Source: Chloroflexota bacterium (lineage in GTDB: Bacteria; Chloroflexota; Anaerolineae; B4-G1; SLSP01). From it: DNA of 64,000 bases. The notes beneath the pieces are model-generated. The model made no database searches. It was not told the DNA's origin and was given only the letters and a program-made list of their open reading frames with translations. Made by a program: the position numbers and the translations under genes. Location of the stretch: the NCBI GenBank assembly GCA_029555965.1, contig JAKQHY010000098.1, forward strand, positions 1 through 64,000, given 5' to 3'. Shown piece by piece: positions 1 through 9,162 of this stretch. Numbering within the stretch: position 1 is the first letter of the stretch; each line of letters begins with the position of its first letter.

Positions 1-359
1 GCTACGTCCTGCTTTTGGACCCGGAGTTTCTGCCCATCCACAACACCGGCCACCCCAATTTTGACCAAGAGTGCGACAAAGTCGTCCACTTTGCGCTTCG
101 TCTTTTTCATAGCATCAACGAGTTCTGGTCGGTGGTTTTGTGCTTCTCCGAACTCATAGGCATCATCAGGCTGCGTTTTCAGATCGAGGCGTTCCGGGTT
201 ATCCCGAATGGCCTCGGCGACGCCGCGCAAGAACGTATAAAACTGCTGCTGTGAGGTTTCCGGCACCGGGATCGAGGAAACGGAGATGAGGTCGGGAATC
301 GTTTCAACCCAGCCATTGGCGACACGTTGCGCGAGATTATCGAAGGTTAACCGTCGCAT
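1..359 (-). CDS. Hypothetical protein, N-terminal part (cut by window edge)
   Basis: An open frame runs from ATG at 359-357 to the left edge without a stop, giving about 119 codons. AAGGAG lies 8 nt upstream of the start. The visible part is hydrophilic, has no signal peptide or membrane segment, and ends in a Lys-rich stretch (AMKKTKRKVDDF). I do not recognise the family. The start is only 15 nt beyond the stop of the preceding minus-strand gene, so it is probably the last visible member of the 2152-to-1 operon. Confidence 0.7.
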   Translation of the reverse strand, partial: MRRLTFDNLAQRVANGWVETIPDLISVSSIPVPETSQQQFYTFLRGVAEAIRDNPERLDLKTQPDDAYEFGEAQNHRPELVDAMKKTKRKVDDFVALLVKIGVAGVVDGQKLRVQKQDV

Positions 360-374
360 AAGAATAACTCCTTT

Positions 375-884
375 TCACTTCGTTGCTTTTTCAAAGAGTT
401 TGGCGGCCGGACAGCCTAACCGGCCTTGCACACAGTATTTGCAGAGCAGATTGCTGCGGATCGCTGCCGTTCCGCTGAAGGCCAGGACAACCAGGAGCGC
501 CATCAGGATGAGACGTAGCCAGTTGAAATCCAGGAACGACAGGATAATCCCGCCGAGCAGGGGGAGTAGTGAGACCAGGAAATCGGGGAGGATTTCCTGC
601 CACGTCGCCTCTTTCGCGGCGAAACGCTGTGGATCGCCCCGTTTGAACAGGATCGCGCACAGCCGTCCCTTGCCCGTGCCGCAGTTCTTCCCGTAGTAAT
701 AACAGTTGACGCAGCTTTTCTGCATCACCCGCACGTCCAGCCCCAGGCAGAAGAGTAGATAGACGATGGAGACCCAAAAACTGAACCCGGAAAGGATGAT
801 GGCGCCGAGGATGTAGATAGAAAAAGGTACTGACTCGCACACAATGATAATCCATGTTGGATAAGTTTCGTAACGCTTTTCCAT
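375..884 (-). CDS. Four-helix membrane protein with two cysteine clusters
   Basis: 169 aa. Two hydrophobic segments (about residues 11-32 and 35-50) precede a cluster C58-x2-C61-x6-C68-x7-C76. Two more segments (about 101-140) precede C148-x2-C151-x6-C158. Both clusters start CxxC and should face the same side if there are four helices, which would let them bind a metal or Fe-S cluster together. AGGAGG lies 6 nt before ATG 884. No named family is recognised. It sits between a flavin-binding-fold protein and an unknown gene in a run of Cys-rich small genes. A redox or metal role is inference only. Confidence 0.75.
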   Translation of the reverse strand: MEKRYETYPTWIIIVCESVPFSIYILGAIILSGFSFWVSIVYLLFCLGLDVRVMQKSCVNCYYYGKNCGTGKGRLCAILFKRGDPQRFAAKEATWQEILPDFLVSLLPLLGGIILSFLDFNWLRLILMALLVVLAFSGTAAIRSNLLCKYCVQGRLGCPAAKLFEKATK

Positions 885-992
885 ATTTGCCTCCTGAACG
901 AGGTGATTTTTGTCAGCAGATCAAGCGGATTGAGCAAGTTTTGGTTCGTGGATCGTCACAATCTGCTTCATCTGCTCAATCTGCTGATAAAT

Positions 993-1412
993 TCATAGCT
1001 CGAATATCACATTGCTCAGCGCGTGGTAATAATTGCCCTGCCGGGCTGTGAAGCGCAGCACTGTGTAGTCGGGGTCGTTGACGCCGAGGGGATAATACCG
1101 CTCATAGCCTTCGCGCCAGAGCCGTTGGCGGGATTCCGCGTCTTGCAGCACTTCCACCTCGCCCACCAGCATCAACCCCATCCACTTCTCCATATCCACA
1201 AAGTAAAGGCACGCCCGTGGATCGCGGAGCAGTTGTCCTACCCGCCGGGATGAGGTGTTGGTGCTCAACCAGACCGTTTTCAGGCCCTCGTTTTCCATCT
1301 TGATCATGGCCTTGATGTGGGGCGTGCCGTCGTCGCCGTTCGTGCCGAGCATGACGATCCCGGAGCGGTCGGCCAGGGAGAGTGCTTGTTCGATGGCTTC
1401 TTCTTTTTCCAT
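993..1412 (-). CDS. Pyridoxamine 5'-phosphate oxidase-like (split-barrel flavin-binding) protein
   Basis: 139 aa, the usual length for the small general-stress-protein-26 type of the PNPOx-like split barrel. Visible family features are the N-terminal strand with MLGTNGDDGTPHIKAM, the STNTSSRRVGQLLRDPRACLYFVD segment in the middle (named by its ends S50-T51 and F72-V73-D74), and a GEVEVLQD strand after LMLVG. Such proteins bind FMN, F420 or heme. The ligand here cannot be read from the sequence. It is the third gene of the minus-strand operon after two DUF3795 genes, 24 nt from the nearer one. Confidence 0.8.
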   Translation of the reverse strand: MEKEEAIEQALSLADRSGIVMLGTNGDDGTPHIKAMIKMENEGLKTVWLSTNTSSRRVGQLLRDPRACLYFVDMEKWMGLMLVGEVEVLQDAESRQRLWREGYERYYPLGVNDPDYTVLRFTARQGNYYHALSNVIFEL

Positions 1413-1436
1413 GGGGTGTTTCTCCTGAGGGTGGGG

Positions 1437-1781
1437 CTATAGCGCCTGGTGAATTTGGTCGAGCACGATGCGCGCGGGGGGAACCATCGCAAAGAATTCC
1501 TGCAATTGCCCGCAGGGATACTCGGCGCAGTGGGCGCAGTTGGCGACGCCGTGTTGCACCCCGCAGGCGCGGATGTTGCACTCGGCGCAGTGGCCGCACT
1601 TGTTCGGCCCGGTCAGACAGCCATCGCAGAGCACCGACGCGACGGTGATGCCGGGGGCGTTGTACGCCGCGCGCCATTCGGCCGCGACGGCTTCCAGCGC
1701 CGCCTGATCGTTGGCCTGGGTGGCGATGTAGGCCGGGCAGTCGCTGCACACGAGTCCACAGTACGCAATAATCTTATCCAT
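1437..1781 (-). CDS. DUF3795 cysteine-rich protein, copy 2
   Basis: 114 aa starting MDKIIAYCG. The start at 1781 is preferred over an upstream in-frame ATG because the tandem copy begins at the equivalent place. Cysteines come as CGLVCSDCPAY at the N-terminus, then LCDGC, a CGHCAEC motif, CG, and CAHC with YPC. This is the DUF3795 pattern of paired CxxC sites, expected to bind zinc or Fe-S. Function is unknown. It is clearly paralogous to the gene at 1808-2152, with the same length and the same cysteine positions. Confidence 0.85.
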   Translation of the reverse strand: MDKIIAYCGLVCSDCPAYIATQANDQAALEAVAAEWRAAYNAPGITVASVLCDGCLTGPNKCGHCAECNIRACGVQHGVANCAHCAEYPCGQLQEFFAMVPPARIVLDQIHQAL

Positions 1782-1807
1782 TGGAAATCTCCGTATTTTG
1801 TGTGCCC

Positions 1808-2152
1808 TTACAGGGTTAGGTGAATTTGATCCAGAGTCACTTTCGCAGCAGGGGCCATCGTCCAGAAGCCCTGCAACTTCTCGCAAGGGTAGTCGCCGCA
1901 GTAGGCGCAGTTAGCGACGCCGCGTTCAATCCCGCAGGCGCGGATAGTACACTCAGCGCAGTAGCCGCACTTGTGTGACCCGGTCAGGCAGCCGTCGCAG
2001 AGCGTCCCCTCGGCAGTCGCATTGGGCTGATTGTACTTCTCGCGGGCGTCCTCCGCCAGTTTTTCCAGCGCCGGCCAGTCGTTCGCCTGGGTGGCGATGT
2101 AGGCCGGGCAGTCGCTGCACACGATGCCGCAGTAAGCAATGATTTTGTCCAT
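1808..2152 (-). CDS. DUF3795 cysteine-rich protein, copy 1
   Basis: 114 aa with twelve cysteines: C8, C12, C15, C52, C55, C62, C65, C68, C73, C82, C85 and C90. AAAGGAG lies 8 nt before ATG 2152. It is the first gene of the minus-strand operon, with the copy-2 paralogue 26 nt downstream. DUF3795 proteins are small, cytoplasmic and uncharacterised; several occur in anaerobes. The tandem duplication with conserved cysteines suggests selection on both copies. A metal-binding role is inferred from the cysteines alone. Confidence 0.85.
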   Translation of the reverse strand: MDKIIAYCGIVCSDCPAYIATQANDWPALEKLAEDAREKYNQPNATAEGTLCDGCLTGSHKCGYCAECTIRACGIERGVANCAYCGDYPCEKLQGFWTMAPAAKVTLDQIHLTL

Positions 2153-2206
2153 GAATTTTCTCCTTTGAGTTGTTTTGTGGTACTTATGAGTGAAAACACT
2201 TTCTCA

Positions 2207-2212
2207 ATTATA
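2207..2212 (-). promoter_or_regulatory. Candidate -10 box for the DUF3795 operon
   Basis: The minus strand reads TATAAT at 2212-2207, about 55 nt upstream of the first DUF3795 start, in the AT-rich divergent gap 2153-2379. The best -35 (TTAGTC, 17 nt upstream) is weak, so only the -10 is well supported. Confidence 0.4.
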
Positions 2213-2328
2213 GAGGTGTTTTAACTATAGACTAAGAATATGTCAGAAGGCGTCATATAAATAGAAAACTTGTTCTATATCGGGAAATGCGACCTGGATA
2301 GGCTATCGCCGTCTTTGTAAAAATGGGA

Positions 2329-2334
2329 TATAAT
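2329..2334 (+). promoter_or_regulatory. Candidate -10 box for the cyclase gene
   Basis: TATAAT at 2329-2334 lies 45 nt before the cyclase start at 2380. No good -35 hexamer stands at 16-18 nt, so activator dependence or an unrecognised element is possible. Confidence 0.4.
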
Positions 2335-2379
2335 CTTGGTGTATCCTTGATTTCCCCTTAGTGCTGTCGGAGGTAAACA

Positions 2380-3702
2380 ATGAACACAGTCTTAGCAGAC
2401 AAGTTGTCCGATCTCCAAAAAAACGGCGTTGCGCCAATCGTCCTTGCCAAAATGGGTGAATATATTGAGAGTGCGCCGCCTCCGCGTTTGCAGCAGATGT
2501 CAGCATACCGGATGGCCGACGAGTGGCAGTTGCCGCGCGCGGACGTGTTGATGGCCTTTCTCTACGGCACGCGCGTGGGGTTGTTTGACCTGGAATGGAG
2601 CATTCACTGTCCCTCCTGCACGGGCGTCACGGCTCATACCTTGCACTTGATGCAGCTTAAATCTGAATCGCATTGCGACTACTGTAAGATTCAAATTGAC
2701 GCCAGTTTTGACCAGTCGGTGGAAGTGACTTTCAGGGTGAACGACAACGTGCGCAAGGTCGAAATAGCGCCGTATGGCGAGCTGGCGCAGCATTGGGATT
2801 ACGCCGACTTCCTGGGGCAGTTTGAAGTCGCCCCTGGCGAGACGCGGGAGATTCCCACCGAATTCGCGGCCGGCCATTACTACGTCGGCTACCCACCGGT
2901 CATTGTGGCGGAGGGAACGGCAGACGGCCCGCAGACTTTGGACATCGCCTGGGATGGGAAGGAGTGGCAGCGCAAGGATAAAAACGTGCGCTATCCTGGC
3001 CCGTGCCTCATCCGCGCTGAGAACGCCGCCGACCAACCGGCGACGGTTTACTATATCCGCCGCAAACAATACCCCTGGACTTCGGCGGCAGAGATCACCT
3101 CCTTGCAGAATTTCCGCGACCTGTTCTCCAGCGAGCTGATTTCGGCGGACGAGACTTTCTCCATCCGCAACCTCTTCATTGTCTTCACCGACATTAAAGG
3201 CTCCACGGCGCTTTACGAACGGCTGGGCGACTCGGACGCCTATTATCTGGTCAAAGAACATTTCCGCATTTTGACGGACGTCGTGCGCAAGCACAACGGC
3301 GCGGTCGTCAAGACCATTGGCGACGCAGTGATGGCGACCTTCATGGTCTCTTCCGACGCGATGCATGCGCTCTTGGCGATGCAGGCGGCCTTTGAAGCCT
3401 TCGACGTGCAGGAAAAAATTCCCGAAGGCCACATCATCATCAAAGTGGGCGGTCATCGTGGCCCGTGCATTGCCGTCAACTCCAACGACCGGCTGGACTA
3501 CTTCGGGCGCACAGTCAACATTGCGGCGCGCGTGCAGGGTCTTTCAACCGGGCGCGACATCATGCTCACCCGTTCTTTTTATGAAGAACCGTCCGTCAGT
3601 GACATTGTGACCGGCAGCGATTGGCAGGTGCGCCACTTTAAGGCCGAATTGCGTGGCATTGAAGCGCAGTATGACCTGGTTCACTTGACGTTCAACGCCT
3701 AA
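2380..3702 (+). CDS. Class III adenylate/guanylate cyclase with N-terminal DUF5939-like zinc-finger region
   Basis: 440 aa, cytoplasmic, no membrane segment. Residues 1-245 form a DUF5939-like regulatory part with a four-cysteine finger (C77, C80, C99, C102). The catalytic domain (about 262-440) keeps the metal aspartates D271 (FTDIKGST) and D315 (KTIGDAVMA), K311, and the transition-state pair N380/R384 (VNIAAR). The aspartate that usually helps K311 select adenine is T378 here, as in class IIIb cyclases, so ATP is the likely substrate but not certain. It would make cAMP as a second messenger. It stands alone after a divergent promoter region. Confidence 0.88.
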   Translation: MNTVLADKLSDLQKNGVAPIVLAKMGEYIESAPPPRLQQMSAYRMADEWQLPRADVLMAFLYGTRVGLFDLEWSIHCPSCTGVTAHTLHLMQLKSESHCDYCKIQIDASFDQSVEVTFRVNDNVRKVEIAPYGELAQHWDYADFLGQFEVAPGETREIPTEFAAGHYYVGYPPVIVAEGTADGPQTLDIAWDGKEWQRKDKNVRYPGPCLIRAENAADQPATVYYIRRKQYPWTSAAEITSLQNFRDLFSSELISADETFSIRNLFIVFTDIKGSTALYERLGDSDAYYLVKEHFRILTDVVRKHNGAVVKTIGDAVMATFMVSSDAMHALLAMQAAFEAFDVQEKIPEGHIIIKVGGHRGPCIAVNSNDRLDYFGRTVNIAARVQGLSTGRDIMLTRSFYEEPSVSDIVTGSDWQVRHFKAELRGIEAQYDLVHLTFNA

Positions 3703-3757
3703 ATTGCCTGGAAGAAATCCATCATATTTTCAGATGTAAAACCGGAGGACCCCTGGA

Positions 3758-6373
3758 ATGCAAGAGACCCCTCACCCATATCTGCCAAAGGATGGCCGCC
3801 TGGCCGGGATAACGTCCGGCGCGGTGGATGGCCTGTCTGTCTCGAGCGTGTTCAGCCCCAATCGTTATGCTCAGGCTATGTCGCTGACCAAGGGCCGTAG
3901 TTGGTCAATGTTGCTGCTATTACTGATTGTCTTTGCCAGTGCGGTGGCCGGCATTGTGGATGTGTTGTGGGGTCTGGAATTCGCCTTTTTGTTTTCGGTG
4001 GCTTTTGTGGCGCTCCTGCTCCAATGGTGGTTGGCGACAATCCCGATTTCGCCTCGATTGGCAGCCGCCCTGAGCGCCATTTTGGGCGTGGATTATATCG
4101 CCATTCGCGCCGGGCGCTTGGAGAACCAGATATGGCTATGCTGGCGGGAGGTTTTTGTGCTGCTGGGCGCCTGGTTGTCATGGCTCTGGCGGACCTTGGG
4201 GGCGCTCCTGGTGTGGTTGGGACAGTGGGAATGGCGCGAGAAGGTCGGCCTGGTGTGGGAAGGCGCGCCCCAATGGTTGGCGCTGCCTGATGGTCGCGCC
4301 ATGGTGGAGTCCTGGCTGTTTTTATGGCAGCAGATTGGGAATTTGTGGACACACGCCTACCAGTGGTTGCAAGTGGTTTTGGGCGGCGGTCCTCCTTTCG
4401 ACGCCCTGGGGGCCACGTTGGTGTGGGCGGTGGTGCTCTGGCTGTTGGCGAGCTGGGCGGCCTGGGTAACAAGGCGTCACTACCAATCCTTGTTGGGTAT
4501 CCTGCCGATCAGTGTCACCTTGTTGTTCGTCATTTCTTACACGCGCGCGTTCCCTTCCTCTCTTTTGCCGCTGCTGTTGTGCTGCTTTGTCCTGCTCGCT
4601 CTGGGGAATCACCGCGCGCGCGAAGCCCGCTGGGAGTCGTTGGGCCTGGACTTTGCCCGCGACCTGTGGGGCAAGCTCTTCCTGATCGTGTTGCCCATTG
4701 CGTTGGCGCTGGTGCTGTTGGGCCTGATTGTGCCGGCCTCTGATACTAACCCCATTGCCGAGTGGTTAGATGAACTGGTTTACGGCAAGCAAGATCAAAC
4801 GGTGATGGATACCCTCGCCGACTCTCTGGGAATGGAACAGAAGCCGCCGCCGCCGGAGTTAGTGCCGGCTGAGGACATCCCCACGCCGGGGCTGCCGTCC
4901 GGACACAGTGTGCAGGCTGGCGCCGAATTGCCCAACCGCATTGTTTTGTATATGGCGACCAGTGATATACTGCCGATGCGCGGTGAAGACATGATGGACT
5001 TCGCCCCCCCCGACTATCGCTGGCGGAGTTATACCTATGATACGTACACCGGGCGGGGCTGGGTGACGACCGGGACCCAGGAGCTTTCCTACACGCTGGG
5101 CACGGCCATTGTCCCCACAGACACACTTGTCCACCAGCGGCTTGTGCGCCAATCGGCAACGCGCATCGCTGATCGGGGCAATATCGTCCACGTCGCGGGC
5201 ACGCTGGTTGCCGTGGATCAGGACTACACCGTCGCCTGGCGCTCCAACGGGGATTTCTTTGGCGCAACGGTCAATGCCAAAACCTATCACGCGGATGTGT
5301 TGCTCCCCGTTTTCACGGAACTCGCTTTGCGGGAAATAACGGCCCCCTATCCCGACTGGGTGTTGGAACGCTATTTGCAACTCCCCGACACGGTGCCGCC
5401 GCGGGTGATCGAATTGGCGCAGACTTTGACGGCCGATATCCCCATCACCTACGACAAGGCTATCGCTCTGGAATCGTACATGCGCACTTATTCGTACACA
5501 CTGGAGGTGCCGGCGCCGCCGCCAGGCCGCGAGGTTGCCGACTATTTCCTCTTTGATTTGCAAGAAGGATACTGCGATTACTTTGCTACCACCATGGTAG
5601 TGCTGGCGCGCGCGTCTGGCTTACCGGCGCGGGTGGTGATGGGCTACATTGGCGGCGCGTTCGATCCGGGACTGGCGCGCTTCACCGTGCGTGAGCGGGA
5701 TGCGCACGCCTGGGTCGAAATCTATTTCCCGGAGTATGGCTGGATTGAATTCGAGCCGACGTCGGGTCGGCCCGCTATTGTGCGGGTAGCAGGGTACTCC
5801 GAATCAGGGGAACCCGGTCAATTGCCGCCGACCCCGCTGCCGCCTTCGCCCCTGACGGCGCAACCCCCAGGCCCCTCCCGCGAACTGTTGTTCCTGTGGG
5901 ACTTGTTGCGCTTGTTGGCCCTGGGGGTGGGGCTGCCGCTCATGGTGCTGCTGCTTGCTACTGTGGCGGATGCTTTATTCTTGCTGCTGCGCTATGATGC
6001 CAGAACACTCTCTACGCGCCTCTACCATCGGCTGCTCCGTTACGCCCACACCCTTGCTGTTCCCTTACACGTTGGCGATACCCCCTATGAGCTGTCTGTC
6101 GCATTCTGTCAACGCTTGACCGACATCCACGCCGACCGTGATATTGCGGAGGTCCTGGCTCCCGGCGAGGACGAAATCAAAGGGGTGGTGGAAACCTACA
6201 TTCAGGCGTGGTACACACCGCGCCCCTTGGATAAGGCGGCTTGCCGCGCCGCCGTTTGGTCGTGGTGGAAGCTCCAATGGCGCCTGGAACTGGCGCGCCT
6301 GTGGCGCAAACCCCCACCGAACCCCAAACCCGTGCCGGCGCCTTATGCCATGAAATCCGTGTTCAGGAGATAG
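3758..6373 (+). CDS. TgpA-like membrane transglutaminase (DUF3488/transglutaminase core/DUF4129)
   Basis: 871 aa. The N-terminal part has about six to seven membrane helices (residues roughly 45-330). An external transglutaminase-like core follows, with catalytic Cys606 (EGYCDYFAT) and His650 (RDAHAWVE), then WIEFEPT at the usual acidic site. Another helix (about 710-745) and a cytoplasmic DUF4129-like tail follow. In the family these proteins occur with MoxR AAA ATPases and DUF58 proteins; neither is in this window. GGAGG precedes ATG 3758. The MOSC gene starts 2 nt after its stop, so they are cotranscribed. The substrate of this family is not established. Confidence 0.88.
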   Translation: MQETPHPYLPKDGRLAGITSGAVDGLSVSSVFSPNRYAQAMSLTKGRSWSMLLLLLIVFASAVAGIVDVLWGLEFAFLFSVAFVALLLQWWLATIPISPRLAAALSAILGVDYIAIRAGRLENQIWLCWREVFVLLGAWLSWLWRTLGALLVWLGQWEWREKVGLVWEGAPQWLALPDGRAMVESWLFLWQQIGNLWTHAYQWLQVVLGGGPPFDALGATLVWAVVLWLLASWAAWVTRRHYQSLLGILPISVTLLFVISYTRAFPSSLLPLLLCCFVLLALGNHRAREARWESLGLDFARDLWGKLFLIVLPIALALVLLGLIVPASDTNPIAEWLDELVYGKQDQTVMDTLADSLGMEQKPPPPELVPAEDIPTPGLPSGHSVQAGAELPNRIVLYMATSDILPMRGEDMMDFAPPDYRWRSYTYDTYTGRGWVTTGTQELSYTLGTAIVPTDTLVHQRLVRQSATRIADRGNIVHVAGTLVAVDQDYTVAWRSNGDFFGATVNAKTYHADVLLPVFTELALREITAPYPDWVLERYLQLPDTVPPRVIELAQTLTADIPITYDKAIALESYMRTYSYTLEVPAPPPGREVADYFLFDLQEGYCDYFATTMVVLARASGLPARVVMGYIGGAFDPGLARFTVRERDAHAWVEIYFPEYGWIEFEPTSGRPAIVRVAGYSESGEPGQLPPTPLPPSPLTAQPPGPSRELLFLWDLLRLLALGVGLPLMVLLLATVADALFLLLRYDARTLSTRLYHRLLRYAHTLAVPLHVGDTPYELSVAFCQRLTDIHADRDIAEVLAPGEDEIKGVVETYIQAWYTPRPLDKAACRAAVWSWWKLQWRLELARLWRKPPPNPKPVPAPYAMKSVFRR

Positions 6374-6375
6374 GG

Positions 6376-6846
6376 ATGGCCCATATTTTTCAGATCAATA
6401 TTTCGCCGGGCGGCGTGCCCAAATTTGCAGTGCGCTGCGCCGAAGTGACTCCACTTGGCCTGGTGGGGGACGCTCACCACAACGTCAAAGTTCATGGCGG
6501 GGTGCGGCGCGCGCTGTGTCTGTACTCCCTGGAACATCTGCTGGCGCTCCAGGCGGAAGGGCATCCCATCTTTCCCGGCGCAACCGGTGAAAATCTAACG
6601 TTGACCGGCTTGCCCTGGGACGTTTTGACGCCAGGCGCGCGCCTGCGTCTGGGGGTGGATGTGCGGATCGAGATTACCGGTTATACCGCGCCATGTCCCA
6701 AAATTATCGAAGCCTTTGCCGATGGCGAGATCCGCCGCATGTCCCAGGAGGCGTATCCTGGTTGGTCGCGGCTGTATGCTCAAGTGCTGACCCCAGGCCT
6801 CATCGGCGTCGGCGATCCTGTGCGGCTAGAGTCTGCGGAATCGTAA
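6376..6846 (+). CDS. MOSC domain protein
   Basis: 156 aa, a stand-alone MOSC domain. The start at 6376 is chosen because AGGAG lies 6 nt before it and the family signature starts at once: INISPGGVPKFAV, then GLVGDAHHN, VHGG, FPGATGENLT, and the single conserved Cys in TAPCPKI. MOSC domains handle sulfur from a persulfide for molybdenum cofactor sulfuration or detoxify N-hydroxylated compounds. Which applies is not visible. Its SD overlaps the end of the transglutaminase gene, so translation is probably coupled. Confidence 0.88.
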   Translation: MAHIFQINISPGGVPKFAVRCAEVTPLGLVGDAHHNVKVHGGVRRALCLYSLEHLLALQAEGHPIFPGATGENLTLTGLPWDVLTPGARLRLGVDVRIEITGYTAPCPKIIEAFADGEIRRMSQEAYPGWSRLYAQVLTPGLIGVGDPVRLESAES

Positions 6847-6872
6847 CCGCGCGGTGGTTGGTCTGTGGGAAT

Positions 6873-6900
6873 TGGACAATGTAAAGAAACCCATTATAGT
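6873..6900 (+). promoter_or_regulatory. Promoter of the epimerase-GH5 operon
   Basis: TGGACA (6873-6878), 16 nt, TATAGT (6895-6900). Transcription should start near 6907, about 65 nt before the epimerase ATG at 6972. Confidence 0.6.
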
Positions 6901-6971
6901 GTCCCTTGCTGTGATTCCATACTAACCAACTTGTAACTTTATAACTCATTACTTAATCTGGAGGAAAACTG

Positions 6972-7886
6972 ATGAAAATCTTAGTGACCGGAGGGGCCGG
7001 GTTTATTGGTTCTCACGTGGTGGATGCGTATGTTGCGGCCGGCCATGATGTGCTGATCCTGGACAGTCTGTGGTCAGAGGGGGGGGGGCGGCGCGAGAAT
7101 ATTAACCCGCGCGCCCGTTTCTATCAGCTCGATATTCGCAGCGCAGAGGCAGCAGATTTGATTGTAGCGGAACGTCCGGAAGTCGTCAACCTGCACGCTG
7201 CGCAACATTCGGTGAAAATCTCCACGGATGATCCCCGCCTGGATGCCGAGGTCAATGTGATGGGCTTGATCAATCTTTTGGAAGCATGTGTGGCCGCCGG
7301 GACGCGCAAGATCATCTTTGCCGGCAGCGGCGCCACCTATGGTACGGTGGACAAGATGCCCATTGACGAACACTCGCCGCAGCGCCCCCAGTCGCCCTAC
7401 GGCATCACCAAGATGGTCACGGAGCACTATCTGCGCTACTATCAGCAGTTGGGGTTGACCTACACCATTTTCCGTTACGGCAATGTTTACGGCCCGCGTC
7501 AGGATCCCACTGGCGAGGCCGGCGTCATTGCGATCTTCACCGGGCGCATCCTGGCGAAAGAATCCGTGCGCATTGATTGGGACGGCGAGCAGCAAAAGGA
7601 TTACGTCTACGTTGGCGACGTTGCCCGCGCCAATACCCTGGCATTGACCGCCGGCGACAATGACGTGTTCTGCATCGCCAGCGGGGCGGGCACATCGGTG
7701 AATGAATTGTACAAGCGCCTGTGCGGGATTATTGGCTATGAGTCTCCTATTGTGCGCGCGCCGATGCGTCCTGGCGACATCTACCTTTCCTACTTCGATT
7801 GCGCGAAAGCGCGCAACGTCCTGGGCTGGACGCCGCAGGTGGATTTGCAGCAGGGGCTGACCCTGACCGTCGCCTCGTTGCGATGA
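6972..7886 (+). CDS. NAD-dependent epimerase/dehydratase, UDP-glucose 4-epimerase-like
   Basis: 304 aa extended SDR. The N-terminal glycine motif GGAGFIGS binds NAD. The catalytic Ser is in FAGSGATYG and the catalytic pair is in SPYGITK (YxxxK). GNVYGPRQDP is the usual substrate-side motif of GalE-type enzymes. It probably interconverts nucleotide sugars such as UDP-glucose and UDP-galactose. The exact substrate cannot be told among GalE, UDP-GlcNAc and UDP-glucuronate epimerases. GGAGG lies 7 nt before ATG. Its stop overlaps the start of the GH5 gene (ATGA at 7883-7886). Confidence 0.85.
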   Translation: MKILVTGGAGFIGSHVVDAYVAAGHDVLILDSLWSEGGGRRENINPRARFYQLDIRSAEAADLIVAERPEVVNLHAAQHSVKISTDDPRLDAEVNVMGLINLLEACVAAGTRKIIFAGSGATYGTVDKMPIDEHSPQRPQSPYGITKMVTEHYLRYYQQLGLTYTIFRYGNVYGPRQDPTGEAGVIAIFTGRILAKESVRIDWDGEQQKDYVYVGDVARANTLALTAGDNDVFCIASGAGTSVNELYKRLCGIIGYESPIVRAPMRPGDIYLSYFDCAKARNVLGWTPQVDLQQGLTLTVASLR

Positions 7887-9112
7887 ATATGATGCGTCTT
7901 AATGCTTTGTGGGTGCTTTCCCGATTGCTTTTGCTGAGCGCGGGACTGCTGTTGCTTGTCGGATGTCGCCCTGCGTCCACAATTTCCACGACCCCGACGC
8001 CCACCCCCTGGCCGACCATGACCCCCCGGCCTACGCCGACGCGCATACAGCCCACCGCCACTCCCGTGCGAGATGCACAGGCGTTTGCTCAGGCCGAACG
8101 CCTGGGGCGCGGCGTCAACCTGGGCAATGCGCTGGAGGCGCCTGCCGAAGGCGAGTGGGGCATGGTGCTGGAAGAAGAATTTTTCCCCTTGATCCGCGCC
8201 GCCGGTTTCGACACAATCCGTGTGCCGATTCGCTGGTCCACCCACGCTATGACCGAAACTCCCTACACGATTGATCCCGAATTCTTCGCGCGGGTGGATT
8301 GGGTGATCGAGAATGGTCTCGCCAACGATCTCAACGTCGTCATCAACATGCACCACTATGAGGAGATTTTTGCCCAGCCGGACGCGCACCGCGAGCGGTT
8401 TATCGCCCTCTGGGAGCAGATTGTGACGCGCTATCGGGAGCGCCCGGATAGCCTGTACTTCGAGCCGCTCAACGAGCCGCATGACGCGCTGGATTCCGCG
8501 CGCTGGAACTCTCTGATGGCGGACACGGTGGCGATGGCGCGCGCTCTCGATACGCGCCACACGCTCATCCTGACTGGCGCGGAGTGGGGCGGCATCGCCG
8601 GACTCCGGCAGATGCGGATTCCGGGAGATGGGAAGAACCTCATCATTACCTTCCATTACTACGATCCGTATCTGTTCACCCATCAGGGCGCCGAATGGAG
8701 CGGCCCGGAAGTCGGCACACTGGGCGTGATTTGGCCCGGTCCGCCGAAGACGCCGCTTGAGCCTGTCCCGGAGGCGCGCGCGCTGGCCTGGGTTGCCACC
8801 TGGTTCCAGCAGTACAACCAAGCCTCCGCCGAGCGCAACCCGGCCGGCCCCGCGCCCATCCGCGCCTCATTCGACGAAGTGGTGGCCTGGGCCGAGAAAC
8901 GTGGCCTACCGCTGTGGTTGGGGGAATTTGGCGCATATAGTAAGGCTGACATGCAGTCGCGGGTCAACTGGACGACGTTTGTGCGCGAAGAAGCCGAATC
9001 GCGCGGCATCGCGTGGGCCTACTGGGAATTTGGCTCCGGCTTTGGCGTCTACGACCGCGAGGCGCAGCGTTGGAACGAGGGCCTGCTGCGGGCGTTGATC
9101 CCATCACAGTGA
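7883..9112 (+). CDS. GH5-family cellulase-like glycosidase, lipoprotein
   Basis: 409 aa. Start 7883 overlaps the epimerase stop as ATGA, which implies translational coupling; an ATG further upstream inside the epimerase is rejected. A lipoprotein signal ends at Cys28 (LLVGC), followed by a Thr/Pro linker. The TIM barrel has the GH5 acid/base Glu198 (EPLNEPHD) and nucleophile Glu348 (WLGEFGAY), plus HYYDP and RVPIRWS near the front. It should act outside the membrane on beta-glucan, mannan or xyloglucan. GH130 elsewhere in the window would fit mannan, but that is inference. Confidence 0.9.
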   Translation: MNMMRLNALWVLSRLLLLSAGLLLLVGCRPASTISTTPTPTPWPTMTPRPTPTRIQPTATPVRDAQAFAQAERLGRGVNLGNALEAPAEGEWGMVLEEEFFPLIRAAGFDTIRVPIRWSTHAMTETPYTIDPEFFARVDWVIENGLANDLNVVINMHHYEEIFAQPDAHRERFIALWEQIVTRYRERPDSLYFEPLNEPHDALDSARWNSLMADTVAMARALDTRHTLILTGAEWGGIAGLRQMRIPGDGKNLIITFHYYDPYLFTHQGAEWSGPEVGTLGVIWPGPPKTPLEPVPEARALAWVATWFQQYNQASAERNPAGPAPIRASFDEVVAWAEKRGLPLWLGEFGAYSKADMQSRVNWTTFVREEAESRGIAWAYWEFGSGFGVYDREAQRWNEGLLRALIPSQ

Positions 9113-9162
9113 CCCATTCTATCATAAGAAGTTCCGCGGTGGGATTCCAACCAAAGGGATCA

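Noticed and set aside
15-254. 79-codon plus-strand frame at the left edge
   Set aside because: It is antisense to the minus-strand gene that has a good SD and stays open to the edge.
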